Shown here: piece by piece, positions 8,895-17,162 of the stretch | Layout: each line of letters starts with the position of its first letter | Position numbering within the stretch: position 1 is the first letter of the stretch | Origin: Elusimicrobiota bacterium | GTDB taxonomy: Bacteria > Elusimicrobiota > Elusimicrobia > UBA1565 > UBA9628 | Direction of reading: 5' to 3' | Assembly: GCA_016182905.1 (NCBI GenBank) | Contig: JACPFR010000019.1 | Location: 49,049 to 113,048, forward strand | DNA length: 64,000 nt | Program-made: the position numbers and the translations under genes | Notes under the pieces: generated by a model | Databases searched by the model: none | Seen by the model: only the letters and a program-made list of their open reading frames with translations | What the model was told of the DNA's origin: nothing

Positions 8895-11423
8895 TCATTT
8901 ACGATGATGCGTGAGGTTTTCCCAGGGCCCATGGTTGACCGCCTGCCCATCACCATCGGTGCTTATTACTTCGCCCTCCGGTAAAATACCAACCCAATCC
9001 TTGGGTCCTGCTTCGATTCGTTTTTTGATTCCGTGAACTTGCGGGCGCGTTAAGCCGGCCCGGTCGATCGGCTTGGTGCCCGTAGGGGCGTCATCCGGCC
9101 GAGACTCAACCGCCGGTTTGCCGCGATCCTCATCAGGAGAATTGTCCTCAGATTCGGGTGCCGGCACTTCGTCCTTGTTGGAGAAATTCTTAAGATCGGG
9201 TTTCCCGCCGGATTTGCTATCGCATCGATAGCGATTGCCAGACGATAGCGCCGTAGGAATCCCACCCTCGGGACAAGGCCGCTCAAGTACAACTATTGGG
9301 GTGCTATCTTTGAGGCCCTCAATCGAAGCCCCGAGAGTCACCCGATCTCCCTTGATCTCAAGTTCGGTTGTGTCCGCTTCTGGGAGAGTCCTGTCGATGC
9401 CGGGTGTGTCGCTGCCCGCGCTCCCGAGTTCGGGATGCTTTTCCTCCTCGCCGTCGAGCGCGGACATTTGATCCGCCTGCCTCTCTTTCAACATCCCGAT
9501 CTTATCGCCCTTGGCCACTTTGCGCCGCACGCGCCCGGCCGTCTTCAGTCCGCGACGGCGCCGAATCTCATCCTCAAGAGAATCGAAAGTCGTTACGCGC
9601 GCGTCCTCGAGCGCCATGCAGGTGGCGCTCGCGACGCCAGAGCCGTCCGTCTTTGCGCCGGAGCATCTGATCTTTCCGCCGGGAGCGCCGGTAAACGACA
9701 CGCCGCGCCCCGCGATACTGCCCTCCTTTCCTTTGAACGTGATCGTCGCGACAGCTTGGAATTCTTCGCCTTGGGCCAAGGTCGATTTCAAAAGGCTTAG
9801 CTTTATTGAACTCGGCTTCAACGGGTCCGGCGGGGGCTTCGGCGCCGCTGGAACGGGAGCAGGGTGCGCTTTGCGCCCGGTTGAGGGGCGATCGTCGATT
9901 AGCTTATGCTCTTTCTTCGGAGCGGACTGGAGAAGCTTTCCTAGCTTCCCAAGCATCGACCAAAGATTGGGACCGTCATAGGGAGCATTGCTGGAGGGAC
10001 TGCTGTAACTCGGCGCCGCCCTGGGCAACTCGCATCCGCGCGGATCGGCGCAGACGCCCTTCGGAATTCGAACGTACATGGAGCTAAAGCTAGCTTCAAT
10101 CGGACCATCGTTTTCCCTGGGGATGAAGGCGGCGGAGGCGGTCAGCAGGGAACCGGTGCCTGACTCCGGAGCGACGGGAGCCTCGGGCAATTCCACAGTC
10201 TCGTTTTTGATCCAGTCTTTGATCGACGCGAGCCCGTAGGCCGAACCTTGGCCGCCGATGATCCCTGTCAATCGCCCAAGTCCATCGAAAAGAGGGCCGC
10301 CCGCCTGCGAGCCATCGACCACGGCGTCGGTGATGATCAGCGCGCCGTCCGGCCGGGCCAAGCCGCGCGTCACCGACCAAGGACCGCCCTGGATCGGATG
10401 ACCGACGGCATAAGTGACGCGCTCCCCCTGTTCGAAGACCTCCGGAAGAACCAGAGGTGTCACGTCCGGCGAAGACTGAATGGACAGCAGCGAGAGAACG
10501 GGGCCGCGCCGGAGGTAGCCGGCGGATAGATGCTTGCCGGATTTCGTGATCAGGTCGGGAGCTTCGTAGGGATTCTCCGTGAACCGGCCGGAGACGAGCA
10601 CGCCGGTCCGGCCTTCCACGAGCAGGACCGTGCCGGCGCCTTTCTCATTGCCCGAGACGACCTCGACGACCGCTTGCGTCTGCTCGGACAGGTCCGGACC
10701 ATTCCACTTGAGCGCCGCTTGCGCCCCGGCCAGCTCGTCATAGATCTTGGCGCGGCGGCAAAACGCTTCGGCGCGCGGAGCTCCTAAAAAGGTTCGGTCG
10801 CCCAGCCGAAGCGACAAGGCCCGGGCCTCGGCCAATGTTTTGAGGTAGCCTAGGGCCGTCCATTCTCGGACGGAAGCGGCAATAAGTCCCCCCGGGGCCT
10901 CATTGGCCTTCGCGCGCTTGAGCTCGGCCTTCAGCCACAGGGCCAATTCCCCGGTTTGCGGGTCGGCGAAGAGGCCGTCGGATGCACGCAGCAAACCGAG
11001 ACGATGCGCTCGGGCGCAGGCTTCACCCTCGGGATAGCGCAGCGCTTGCGTGTCGTCGAGAAGGGCGAGCGCGCGATAGACGCGATTGAGGGTTTGAGCG
11101 CGGTCGCCCGGATTGGGAATCAGTCCCTGGGGCGAGGTGTAATCGACGAGCAGCTTGGAGTCGCCGTCGTGATTCGCCGCGTCCCGGAATGACTCGTAGG
11201 CAAGGGCGATCGCCGCAAGCCGGGCGCCCAACTTGGATAGGTCGGCCGCGTCAAGTTCCCCCTCGGGAGCGGGTTCGCCCGCGGCCTCATGGGAATTCGA
11301 GGCGGCCGGGTCGGTGACCTCCGGAGCGGATTCCGCGTTCGCCAGGACCAATCCGACCGGATTGGCGGCCGAAACATCGCTCGCAAGTACGCAAACGAGC
11401 GCCAATGCGAGGGAATACCTCAT
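8895..11423 (-). CDS. Exported protein with dead trypsin-like domain and toxin-like C-terminus
   Basis: 842 residues. Signal peptide 1-19 (ends VSAAN). Residues ~50-230 are helical. Residues ~245-400 resemble a trypsin/HtrA fold ([37 protein letters not shown]), but the position of the catalytic Ser in the family motif GNSGGPL is Ala374, so it should not cleave. A proline-rich linker is followed by an Ig-like region (about 560-650) with an inserted charged stretch. The last ~50 residues ([27 protein letters not shown]) look like a detachable toxin tip. The frame begins at ATG 11423, with TACCCT ending 6 nt upstream and no Shine-Dalgarno. The adjacent DUF4279 gene supports a toxin-immunity reading, which is an inference. 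Confidence 0.62.
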   Translation of the reverse strand: MRYSLALALVCVLASDVSAANPVGLVLANAESAPEVTDPAASNSHEAAGEPAPEGELDAADLSKLGARLAAIALAYESFRDAANHDGDSKLLVDYTSPQGLIPNPGDRAQTLNRVYRALALLDDTQALRYPEGEACARAHRLGLLRASDGLFADPQTGELALWLKAELKRAKANEAPGGLIAASVREWTALGYLKTLAEARALSLRLGDRTFLGAPRAEAFCRRAKIYDELAGAQAALKWNGPDLSEQTQAVVEVVSGNEKGAGTVLLVEGRTGVLVSGRFTENPYEAPDLITKSGKHLSAGYLRRGPVLSLLSIQSSPDVTPLVLPEVFEQGERVTYAVGHPIQGGPWSVTRGLARPDGALIITDAVVDGSQAGGPLFDGLGRLTGIIGGQGSAYGLASIKDWIKNETVELPEAPVAPESGTGSLLTASAAFIPRENDGPIEASFSSMYVRIPKGVCADPRGCELPRAAPSYSSPSSNAPYDGPNLWSMLGKLGKLLQSAPKKEHKLIDDRPSTGRKAHPAPVPAAPKPPPDPLKPSSIKLSLLKSTLAQGEEFQAVATITFKGKEGSIAGRGVSFTGAPGGKIRCSGAKTDGSGVASATCMALEDARVTTFDSLEDEIRRRRGLKTAGRVRRKVAKGDKIGMLKERQADQMSALDGEEEKHPELGSAGSDTPGIDRTLPEADTTELEIKGDRVTLGASIEGLKDSTPIVVLERPCPEGGIPTALSSGNRYRCDSKSGGKPDLKNFSNKDEVPAPESEDNSPDEDRGKPAVESRPDDAPTGTKPIDRAGLTRPQVHGIKKRIEAGPKDWVGILPEGEVISTDGDGQAVNHGPWENLTHHRK

Positions 11424-11478
11424 CGCCGAAGGGTAGCCCCTAACCCCGAATCGGTCAAGTGACCGGTGGGCCTCACCT

Positions 11479-12204
11479 TCATGGGCTGGACGGGCTCACC
11501 ACGACGTGGGGTTTCGCGGCTTTTCGCGCTCTAAGGTAAATACTTCGGCCGAAGCTCCGACCAACCATAGGGTCCACAACGTAGGTGAACGGGAATATCA
11601 CGTTGTCGTAAAAAGTCATCGATCCGGGCGTGATGTTCCCGTCGCCCCACTTGAGCAGCTTGTAGATGCCGAAGGCGATAAAACCGACTGCGTCGACGTT
11701 AAACACTTCCTCCACTTCGAATCCCGCCGTTCTGACCTTTTCTAAGAGGTCCGCGCGGTCATATCGCCGAAAGTGATGCACCAGCGCATCCAGGTGTCCG
11801 TATAAAATCTGCGCCGCAGGAAGGTAAAGGTTGAGTATGCCGCCGGGTTTCAATTTCGCGTACAGGTCCCGCAAGGTTCCCCTGTCGTTCTCTATATGTT
11901 CAAGGACGTTCACGCTCACGATCCCGTCGTACTGGCCCGGGAGATCTTCCAGTTTCCCGGCCACCGTCCGGGCCAGAGGCTTCAAGGCGTCATAAAACTG
12001 CGGCTCGTTCTCGACGCAATCGATCAATTTCCCCTTCTGTTTGAACCTCTCCAGGAAGTCCCCGAGCCCGGGCCCGAACTCGAGCAGCTCCCCGTCCATC
12101 TTCAGCCCCCGGCAGATCAGGTTGAAAACATAGTTGTTGTACTTGACCAACGACCGGGTCGCGATCAAGTGGCTGGTGCCCTTGTACTCCGCCTTCTCTA
12201 GCAC
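11479..12204 (-). CDS. Class I SAM-dependent methyltransferase
   Basis: 241 residues with SAM motif I at [15 protein letters not shown], the acidic post-I position (DCVENEP), motif II/III around [18 protein letters not shown] and a [12 protein letters not shown] segment. The layout matches methyltransferase-11/UbiE-like enzymes acting on small molecules or lipids. A C-terminal hydrophobic stretch ([19 protein letters not shown]) may associate with the membrane. The start is a GTG at 12204 lying within the last codons of the SDR gene, so the two are coupled. Substrate unknown. Confidence 0.82.
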   Translation of the reverse strand: MLEKAEYKGTSHLIATRSLVKYNNYVFNLICRGLKMDGELLEFGPGLGDFLERFKQKGKLIDCVENEPQFYDALKPLARTVAGKLEDLPGQYDGIVSVNVLEHIENDRGTLRDLYAKLKPGGILNLYLPAAQILYGHLDALVHHFRRYDRADLLEKVRTAGFEVEEVFNVDAVGFIAFGIYKLLKWGDGNITPGSMTFYDNVIFPFTYVVDPMVGRSFGRSIYLRARKAAKPHVVVSPSSP

Positions 12205-12932
12205 AGCATCTTCCCCGCGGGATCCAGCCGCAGGACCGCGCCGGTCGGCAGCGCGCAGTCGTCGAGCGCGAGCGTCACGAACGCCTGCGCCGCGACGGCC
12301 GGGCTCTTGATCGTCCTCGGGTCCTCGTCCGGCGCCGCCGCGGCCCGCATCGCCGTCGCCGTCGGCCCCGGGCTCAGCGTGTAGAACCGCAGCCCGAGCG
12401 CGCGCGTCTCGTCGGCCCACACCTGGGTCAGCCCCTCGAGCCCGAACTTGCTCGCGGCGTACGGACCCCAGCCGGCCGTCCCCTTGCGTCCCTGGCCCGA
12501 CGACACGTTGATCACCACGCCGCGCTCCCGCTTGAGCATCGAGGCGCGCAGGACCTCGCGCGTCATGAGGAACGGGCCGGTCAGGTTCGCCGCGATCGTC
12601 GCCCGCCAGTCGCCGGCGGAGACCTTCTCGAGCGCCCCCCGCGGGCCCAGGAGGCCGGCGTTGTTGACCAGGACGTCGATCCGCCCGAACTCCTTGACCA
12701 CGGCCGCGATGAACTCCGCGACCTGCCCCTCGTCCGTCACGTCGCAGCTCTCCGCGACGACCTTGGCCCCGAGCGCCCGCAATTCGGCCGCGACGGCCCC
12801 CAGGTTCGCGGCGTTCCGGCCGCAGATCGCGACCTGGGCGCCTTCCTTGGCGAAGGCGATCGCGGCGGCCTTGCCGATGCCCTGGCCGCCGCCGGTGATG
12901 AGAACCGTCCTCTCGCGGAGGCGTCCGTTCAT
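12198..12932 (-). CDS. Short-chain dehydrogenase/reductase
   Basis: 244-residue classical SDR. The NAD(P) glycine motif is TGGGQGIGKAAA, the NNAG strand is present (VLVNNAGLLGP), the catalytic Ser lies in NVSSGQGRKG and the Y-x-x-x-K pair in YAASKFGLEG, so the tetrad is intact. It reduces or oxidises a carbonyl or hydroxyl substrate using a nicotinamide cofactor; the substrate is unknown. The closest textbook relatives are FabG-like 3-oxoacyl reductases. ATG 12932 lies 6 nt after a perfect TATAAT with no Shine-Dalgarno, suggesting a leaderless transcript. The downstream methyltransferase overlaps its stop codon. Confidence 0.9.
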   Translation of the reverse strand: MNGRLRERTVLITGGGQGIGKAAAIAFAKEGAQVAICGRNAANLGAVAAELRALGAKVVAESCDVTDEGQVAEFIAAVVKEFGRIDVLVNNAGLLGPRGALEKVSAGDWRATIAANLTGPFLMTREVLRASMLKRERGVVINVSSGQGRKGTAGWGPYAASKFGLEGLTQVWADETRALGLRFYTLSPGPTATAMRAAAAPDEDPRTIKSPAVAAQAFVTLALDDCALPTGAVLRLDPAGKMLC

Positions 12933-12938
12933 GGCGGC

Positions 12939-12946
12939 ATTATAAT
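12939..12946. promoter_or_regulatory. Symmetric bidirectional -10 element
   Basis: The 39-bp gap between the divergent SDR gene (start 12932) and the membrane protein gene (start 12972) contains ATTATAAT, its own reverse complement, which gives a perfect TATAAT -10 on both strands. On the minus strand the hexamer ends exactly 6 nt before the SDR start codon, so the transcript would be leaderless. On the plus strand it predicts a leader of about 19 nt. No convincing -35 is seen on either side. Confidence 0.6.
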
Positions 12947-12971
12947 AGATTTCTGATACCATAGCCCCCGC

Positions 12972-14402
12972 ATGAAGAAGATGTCGTGGACCGACGGTCA
13001 GGCGACGGCGGCGGTGTTCTTCGCCGTCCTCTTCCTGAACCTGTCGATCCGGTCGCTGTTCTACAACTTCGACGGCGTCGCCTGCGCCATCGCCGTGGAA
13101 TTGTCGGACTTCAAGCATCTCGTCCATGGCAACCACTTGGCGTACGGCGTCGTGGGCTGGTGCTTCGATCGCCTCTGGCGTTTTCTCGGGTATCAAGGCC
13201 AATCGGTGCTCGTTCTCCAGGTCCTCGACTCCGTTCTCGGCGCCGCAGGCGCCGCCGTCTTCTCGTCTCTTCTCCGCCGCATGGGGCGCGGCGAACGTGA
13301 ATCCGTCCTCGCCGCCGCCGCGCTCGCCGTCTGCCACGCCTGGTGGTTCTGGAGCCTCGAAGCCCAGGTCTACATGCTGGGTTCGCTGTTCGCCGTCTTG
13401 GCGGCCCGAGAAGCGCTGTCCGATCATCCACGGCCGGGCCTGGTCGGCGTTTGGCACGCGGGCGCGATCCTGGGCCATGTCGGGCATGTGATGGCGCTGC
13501 CCGCGTTGTTGTTCGTCCTCGCGCGAAAAAAGGGCCCGCGCGAGGCGTTCCCTTATTTGAGTTCTCTCTTCGTTGCCGTAGCCGTTCCCTATATCTGCGC
13601 CGGCCTCTTTGCCGTAAAGCCGCAGAACATGAACGAATTGAGGCTCTGGCTCCTGGGAAGCGCCGCCCTCACGACGGACCGCTCGTTCCTGTGGCATTCC
13701 ATACCTTTGTCCGCCGCGATCCCTTCCTGGCTCGGGATGTCCCTGCGCATCTTCACCGAGTTCGTCGGCCTCCAGGTCTTCGCTTGGTCCGCCGGCGTCG
13801 TCCTCGCCGTCCTTCCCGTCCTCGCCGCCGCGCGCGGCGCCGTCGACCGGTCCCGCGAGGCGCTGTTCTGGCTTCTGTGGCTGGCGGGCTACGCCGTTCT
13901 GTTCATCGCTTGGGAGCCGTACACCATCGTCTATCGCGTCAGCGACCTGATCGCGCTCTGGGCCCTGGCGACCCTCGGCCTGAAGGCGCTTCCCGCGCGG
14001 GCGCGCCTCGGCGCGCTGGCCGCCTGGACGGCCGCCGCCTTCGCCTTCAACCTCGCCTACGTCGTGCGCCCCGCCGCGGACCCCGCGAACAACCCCGACC
14101 TCGTCGAGGCCGAGTGGACGAGGACGAGCGCGCCGCCCGAGGCTTGGGTCCTGGCGAACGGCCGCGGCGCCGTGTACATCCCTTATTTCGCCGGCCGCCG
14201 CCCGGTGAACCTGCGCTACTTCACCGACGAGAAGGCCCTGCACGCGAAGCTCGACGAGCTGGCGAAGGCGGGGCAGGTCGTCTACGTCAGCGGCCGCACG
14301 CTCGAGGAGGAAGGCCTGCGCGCCAAGCTCGAGCGCTACGGCCTCGAGCCCGCCGCCGCGTCCGGGAACCTCACGATGCACCTCGTCCAACGCTTCAAGT
14401 AG
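12972..14402 (+). CDS. Polytopic membrane protein, GT-C/DUF2723-like
   Basis: 476 residues with a basic N-terminus and about ten to eleven hydrophobic helices, followed by a soluble C-terminal domain of about 100 residues (from AADPANNPDLVEAEW). The first loop contains YNFDGVACAIAVE, an acidic-residue loop in the position where GT-C glycosyltransferases of the DUF2723/PMT type carry their catalytic Asp; this is the basis of the call. It may glycosylate an exported product using a polyprenyl donor. It is transcribed divergently from the SDR gene. A simple transporter or structural membrane protein is the main alternative. Confidence 0.55.
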   Translation: MKKMSWTDGQATAAVFFAVLFLNLSIRSLFYNFDGVACAIAVELSDFKHLVHGNHLAYGVVGWCFDRLWRFLGYQGQSVLVLQVLDSVLGAAGAAVFSSLLRRMGRGERESVLAAAALAVCHAWWFWSLEAQVYMLGSLFAVLAAREALSDHPRPGLVGVWHAGAILGHVGHVMALPALLFVLARKKGPREAFPYLSSLFVAVAVPYICAGLFAVKPQNMNELRLWLLGSAALTTDRSFLWHSIPLSAAIPSWLGMSLRIFTEFVGLQVFAWSAGVVLAVLPVLAAARGAVDRSREALFWLLWLAGYAVLFIAWEPYTIVYRVSDLIALWALATLGLKALPARARLGALAAWTAAAFAFNLAYVVRPAADPANNPDLVEAEWTRTSAPPEAWVLANGRGAVYIPYFAGRRPVNLRYFTDEKALHAKLDELAKAGQVVYVSGRTLEEEGLRAKLERYGLEPAAASGNLTMHLVQRFK

Positions 14403-14451
14403 GGAACTTTTCCCGCCTCTCGATCGTAAGATAGTATGGAGACATTAGGCC

Positions 14452-14485
14452 TTGACGGCGTCTATTTCTCATATTATACTAATAT
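14452..14485 (+). promoter_or_regulatory. Promoter and palindromic operator of the toxin-antitoxin operon
   Basis: A near-consensus sigma-70 promoter: TTGACG at 14452-14457, a 17-bp spacer, and TATACT at 14475-14480. The -10 lies inside a perfect palindrome, ATATTA-TAC-TAATAT at 14471-14485, which is a plausible operator for autoregulation by the AbrB-like antitoxin. The predicted transcription start is about 14487, followed by AGGAG at 14494-14498 and ATG at 14504. The ATG at 14486 would therefore be untranslated. Confidence 0.8.
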
Positions 14486-14503
14486 ATGAATATAGGAGAT
14501 AAT

Positions 14504-14779
14504 ATGAGCAAACTTGTCGCAGTGTCCCCCATCGGGAAGAACGGGCAGACGGTGGTTCCCGCGAAGATCCGGCGTCTCTTCAAGCTTGAGCCCGGCAAGG
14601 GCATGGTCGGCTTCTACCTCAACGCCGGGCACATCGAGCTGGCTCCCATATCCGTGCTCCGCGAAACAAGCGAATACACGGAAGCCGAGCTGGATAAGGT
14701 CGAAAAGCTCGGCCGCGCGCGCGGGGGCAAAAGATTCAAGAGCGCCCGCTCCGCCGCCGCCCACCTGAAAACGTTGTAG
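14504..14779 (+). CDS. AbrB/MazE-type antitoxin
   Basis: 91 residues. The N-terminal ~45 residues form a SpoVT/AbrB swapped-hairpin DNA-binding domain (SPIGKNGQTVVPAKIRRLFKL, with the usual G-x-T/V-V-x-P-x-x-I-R signature). The C-terminus is charged and helical (RETSEYTEAELDKVEKLG) and probably wraps the toxin. The start is set at 14504 by AGGAG with 5 nt spacing, and by a promoter whose transcript begins after the upstream ATG. It is followed 4 bp later by a RelE-like toxin. It likely represses its own promoter through the palindrome overlapping the -10. Confidence 0.88.
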   Translation: MSKLVAVSPIGKNGQTVVPAKIRRLFKLEPGKGMVGFYLNAGHIELAPISVLRETSEYTEAELDKVEKLGRARGGKRFKSARSAAAHLKTL

Positions 14780-14783
14780 AACC

Positions 14784-15059
14784 ATGCGCGTCTCCTTCGC
14801 CCCGGCGTACTTGAAGCAGTTGAAGAAACTCGACCCCCAGGTGAAGGAAGACGCAAAGGAGGCGACCGGGAAGGTCATGGACTTCTATGAATTCGGGAAC
14901 AAGCCGCCGGGCCTCGGCGTCAAGCGCTTGCGCGGGGACATATGGGAAGCGCGCGCGGGCCTGAAGATTCGGATTCTGTACTCGCTTTCCGGGGATGAAC
15001 TGCGATTCATTCTCGCGGGGACCCACGACGACGTTCGAAAATTCCTTTCCCGAGTCTAG
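14784..15059 (+). CDS. RelE/ParE-family toxin
   Basis: 91 residues with the family hallmarks: VSFAPAYLKQLKKLD helix, PPGLGVKRLRGDIWEARAG core, and the basic strand LKIRILYSL followed by an AGTHDDVRKF end. RelE toxins cleave mRNA on the ribosome; ParE relatives poison gyrase, and sequence alone does not separate them, although KRLRG...WEAR...KIRILY favours the RelE/HigB type. It starts 4 bp after the antitoxin stop, so the pair forms an operon. Its TAG overlaps the convergent neighbour's stop codon in the shared tetramer CTAG. Confidence 0.88.
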   Translation: MRVSFAPAYLKQLKKLDPQVKEDAKEATGKVMDFYEFGNKPPGLGVKRLRGDIWEARAGLKIRILYSLSGDELRFILAGTHDDVRKFLSRV

Positions 15060-16360
15060 TCCCCGCCCGACTCCCACTCGAGGAGGCGCTTGTTGACGCC
15101 GGCCCTGGTGTAATCGGGGCGGAGCCGCAGCGCGGCCCGGTACTGCTCCAGGGCCTCCTCGCGGCGCCCGGCTTCCTGATAGGCGAGACCGAGGTTGTTG
15201 CGCGCGCGGGCGTTGTCCGGCGCCTCGCGCACGCTCGCCTCCCACAGGCGGATCTCGCTGCGGTAGTCGAGCTGACGCGCGACGCTCGCGGCGGCGAAGG
15301 CCGCCAGGAGCAGCCCGGCGGCGGCGCGGGCGCGAAGCGGCGTCATCGCGCGGGACGCGGCGGCGGCCAGGGCCAGGAACGGGCCCCAGCACGCGAGATA
15401 GAGCTGGCGGTCGTTGGCCGGGTCGAGGCGCGGGACGAGCGAGTTCGTCGGGGCGAGCTGGAGGAAGAACCACAGGATCCCGAAGCCGAGCTCCGGCCGG
15501 CGGCGCAGGCTCGCCAGCCCGAGCCCGGCGAGCGCGGCGAGGCCCGCCGCCTGGGCAGCGAGCGCCGGGGTCCAGGCGCGCAGCTCGGGGAGGCCGGGAT
15601 CGATGTTGAAGCCACGCAGGGTGATCAGCCGTTCGATTAGGTACCACACGCCGTTGAGCTGGGTGAGGAGGTTTTCCGTCAGCCCCCGCTGAGTGAAGCC
15701 GTAGCCGAGCAGGTCGCGATAGCGCGCGCTCAGGAGCATCGCGGCCAGCCCGGCCGCCGCGGCCAGCCACGCCGGCGACTGGCAGCGCGAGAGCTTCCCG
15801 TCGAACAGGAGCAAGGCGGCGGGCAAGGTGAGCGCGGTCTCCTTCACCGAGAGCGCGAGGACGAACAGCGCCGCCGCCGCGCCGGTGGCGCCCCGCAGAT
15901 ACAGCAGCGCCGCGCCGAGATAGAAGCTCGCCATGAGCGACGACGAACGCCCGCAGATGTAGGTCACCGCCTCGGTCTGGGCCGGGTGCAGCGCGAACAG
16001 CAGCGCCGCGGCCAGGGCCGGCCCCGCCGCCTTCTCCTCGCCGAGCCAGCGCGCGCACAGTCTGCGGCCGATCGCGTAGACCAGCGCGGCGTTGAGCGCG
16101 TGGACCGCGATGTTGAACGCGTGGAAGCCGGCCGGCCCGGGGCCGAGCGCCCAGTTCAGCGCGTAGCTCGCCTTGAGCAGGGGACGCACGCCGCCGGCCA
16201 GGGCCGCGAGCAGCGCCGAGGCGGAATGGACCGCCGGCTCGTGGACGATGACGTTGTAGTCGTCGAACTGGAACGCCCCGCCCAAAGACGGGAGATGGAC
16301 GGCGGCGGCGGCCAGCGCGGCGGCCGCCGTGCGGCGGCGCTCGTCCGCCGCGCCGGTCAC
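15056..16360 (-). CDS. Membrane glycosyltransferase-like protein with C-terminal TPR
   Basis: 434 residues. About nine hydrophobic helices come first, with an early acidic loop FQFDDYNVIVHEPAVHS of the type seen in TMTC/PMT-like GT-C proteins. A tetratricopeptide stretch of one to two repeats closes the protein (NARARNNLGLAYQEAGRREE, then ALEQYRAALRLRPDYTRAG). Multi-helix membrane proteins with terminal TPRs in bacteria are commonly annotated as O-linked transferase or TMTC-like. The start is GTG at 16360, overlapping the TGA of the carboxypeptidase gene (GTGA). The 3' end overlaps the RelE stop by 4 bp. Confidence 0.68.
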   Translation of the reverse strand: MTGAADERRRTAAAALAAAAVHLPSLGGAFQFDDYNVIVHEPAVHSASALLAALAGGVRPLLKASYALNWALGPGPAGFHAFNIAVHALNAALVYAIGRRLCARWLGEEKAAGPALAAALLFALHPAQTEAVTYICGRSSSLMASFYLGAALLYLRGATGAAAALFVLALSVKETALTLPAALLLFDGKLSRCQSPAWLAAAAGLAAMLLSARYRDLLGYGFTQRGLTENLLTQLNGVWYLIERLITLRGFNIDPGLPELRAWTPALAAQAAGLAALAGLGLASLRRRPELGFGILWFFLQLAPTNSLVPRLDPANDRQLYLACWGPFLALAAAASRAMTPLRARAAAGLLLAAFAAASVARQLDYRSEIRLWEASVREAPDNARARNNLGLAYQEAGRREEALEQYRAALRLRPDYTRAGVNKRLLEWESGGD

Positions 16361-17145
16361 GGCGCGTCCGCGGCGAAGGCGCGGTCGAGCAGGGCGTCGC
16401 CGCCCCACCAGCGGTCCCGCGCGCGCAGCAGCACCATCAGGACTCGGACGCCGTCCCTCTCCGCCAGCGCCGCCAGGCAGGTGCCCGCGCCCGGCGTGGT
16501 CCCGGTCTTCAGGCCGACCGCGCCGGGGTAGCGGCCGATCAGGGCGTTGGTGTTGTCGAAGGTGAACTCCCTCCCCCCCTCCGTGCGGACCGTCGCGCGC
16601 TCTAGCCTCGCGGCGGCCAGGTACTCCGGCTTCTTCGCGACCTGGCCGGCCAGCGCCGCGATGTCGGCGGCCGTCGAGTACTGCCCGTCGGCGTCGTGGC
16701 CGCAGGCGTTGGCGAAGCGCGTGTCCTTCAGGCCGAGCGCTTCGGCGCGCGCGTTCATCGCCGCGACGAACTTCGCCTCCGTTCCGCGGCGGACGTCCGC
16801 GAGCGCCCGGCAGGCGTCGTTGGCCGAGCGCACGATGGCCGCGGTCAGCAGGTCGCGGGCTTTCACGCGGTCGCCTTCGCGCAGGCCCAGTCGCGTGCCC
16901 GTCTCCCGAGCCGCCGCCCGGCTCACCGTCACCGTCTCGTCGAGCCGCCCCTCTTCGATCACGAGCAAAGCCGTCATCATCTTGGCCAGGCTCGCGGGCT
17001 GGACGCGCTTGCCGGCGTTGCCGCTCCACAGGACCTTCCCGTCGCGCTCGACGACGTAGGCGGCCGCGGCCTTCGGGAAGGCGTTCCGGGCCGCGGACGC
17101 GGGGGCGGCCGCGGCGAGGCCGAGCGCCAGCGTCAGCGTGACCAT
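16357..17145 (-). CDS. D-alanyl-D-alanine carboxypeptidase, S11 family
   Basis: 262-residue exported low-molecular-weight penicillin-binding protein that trims the terminal D-Ala from peptidoglycan stem peptides. Signal peptide 1-18 (ends ASA). The active-site motifs are all present: S-x-x-K as Ser52-Leu-Ala-Lys55, S-x-N as SAN in VRSANDACR, and K-T-G in GLKTGTTPGAG. The C-terminal membrane-anchoring domain of DacA/PBP5 is absent, so it may be a soluble periplasmic form. It starts 17 bp after the DUF3617 gene and its stop overlaps the next gene's GTG start. Confidence 0.92.
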   Translation of the reverse strand: MVTLTLALGLAAAAPASAARNAFPKAAAAYVVERDGKVLWSGNAGKRVQPASLAKMMTALLVIEEGRLDETVTVSRAAARETGTRLGLREGDRVKARDLLTAAIVRSANDACRALADVRRGTEAKFVAAMNARAEALGLKDTRFANACGHDADGQYSTAADIAALAGQVAKKPEYLAAARLERATVRTEGGREFTFDNTNALIGRYPGAVGLKTGTTPGAGTCLAALAERDGVRVLMVLLRARDRWWGGDALLDRAFAADAP

Positions 17146-17162
17146 GCCGCGGCCCGTCCCGT

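Noticed and set aside
14486..14503. Antitoxin start at ATG 14486
   Set aside because: The promoter places the transcription start at about 14487, and AGGAG is correctly spaced only for ATG 14504.
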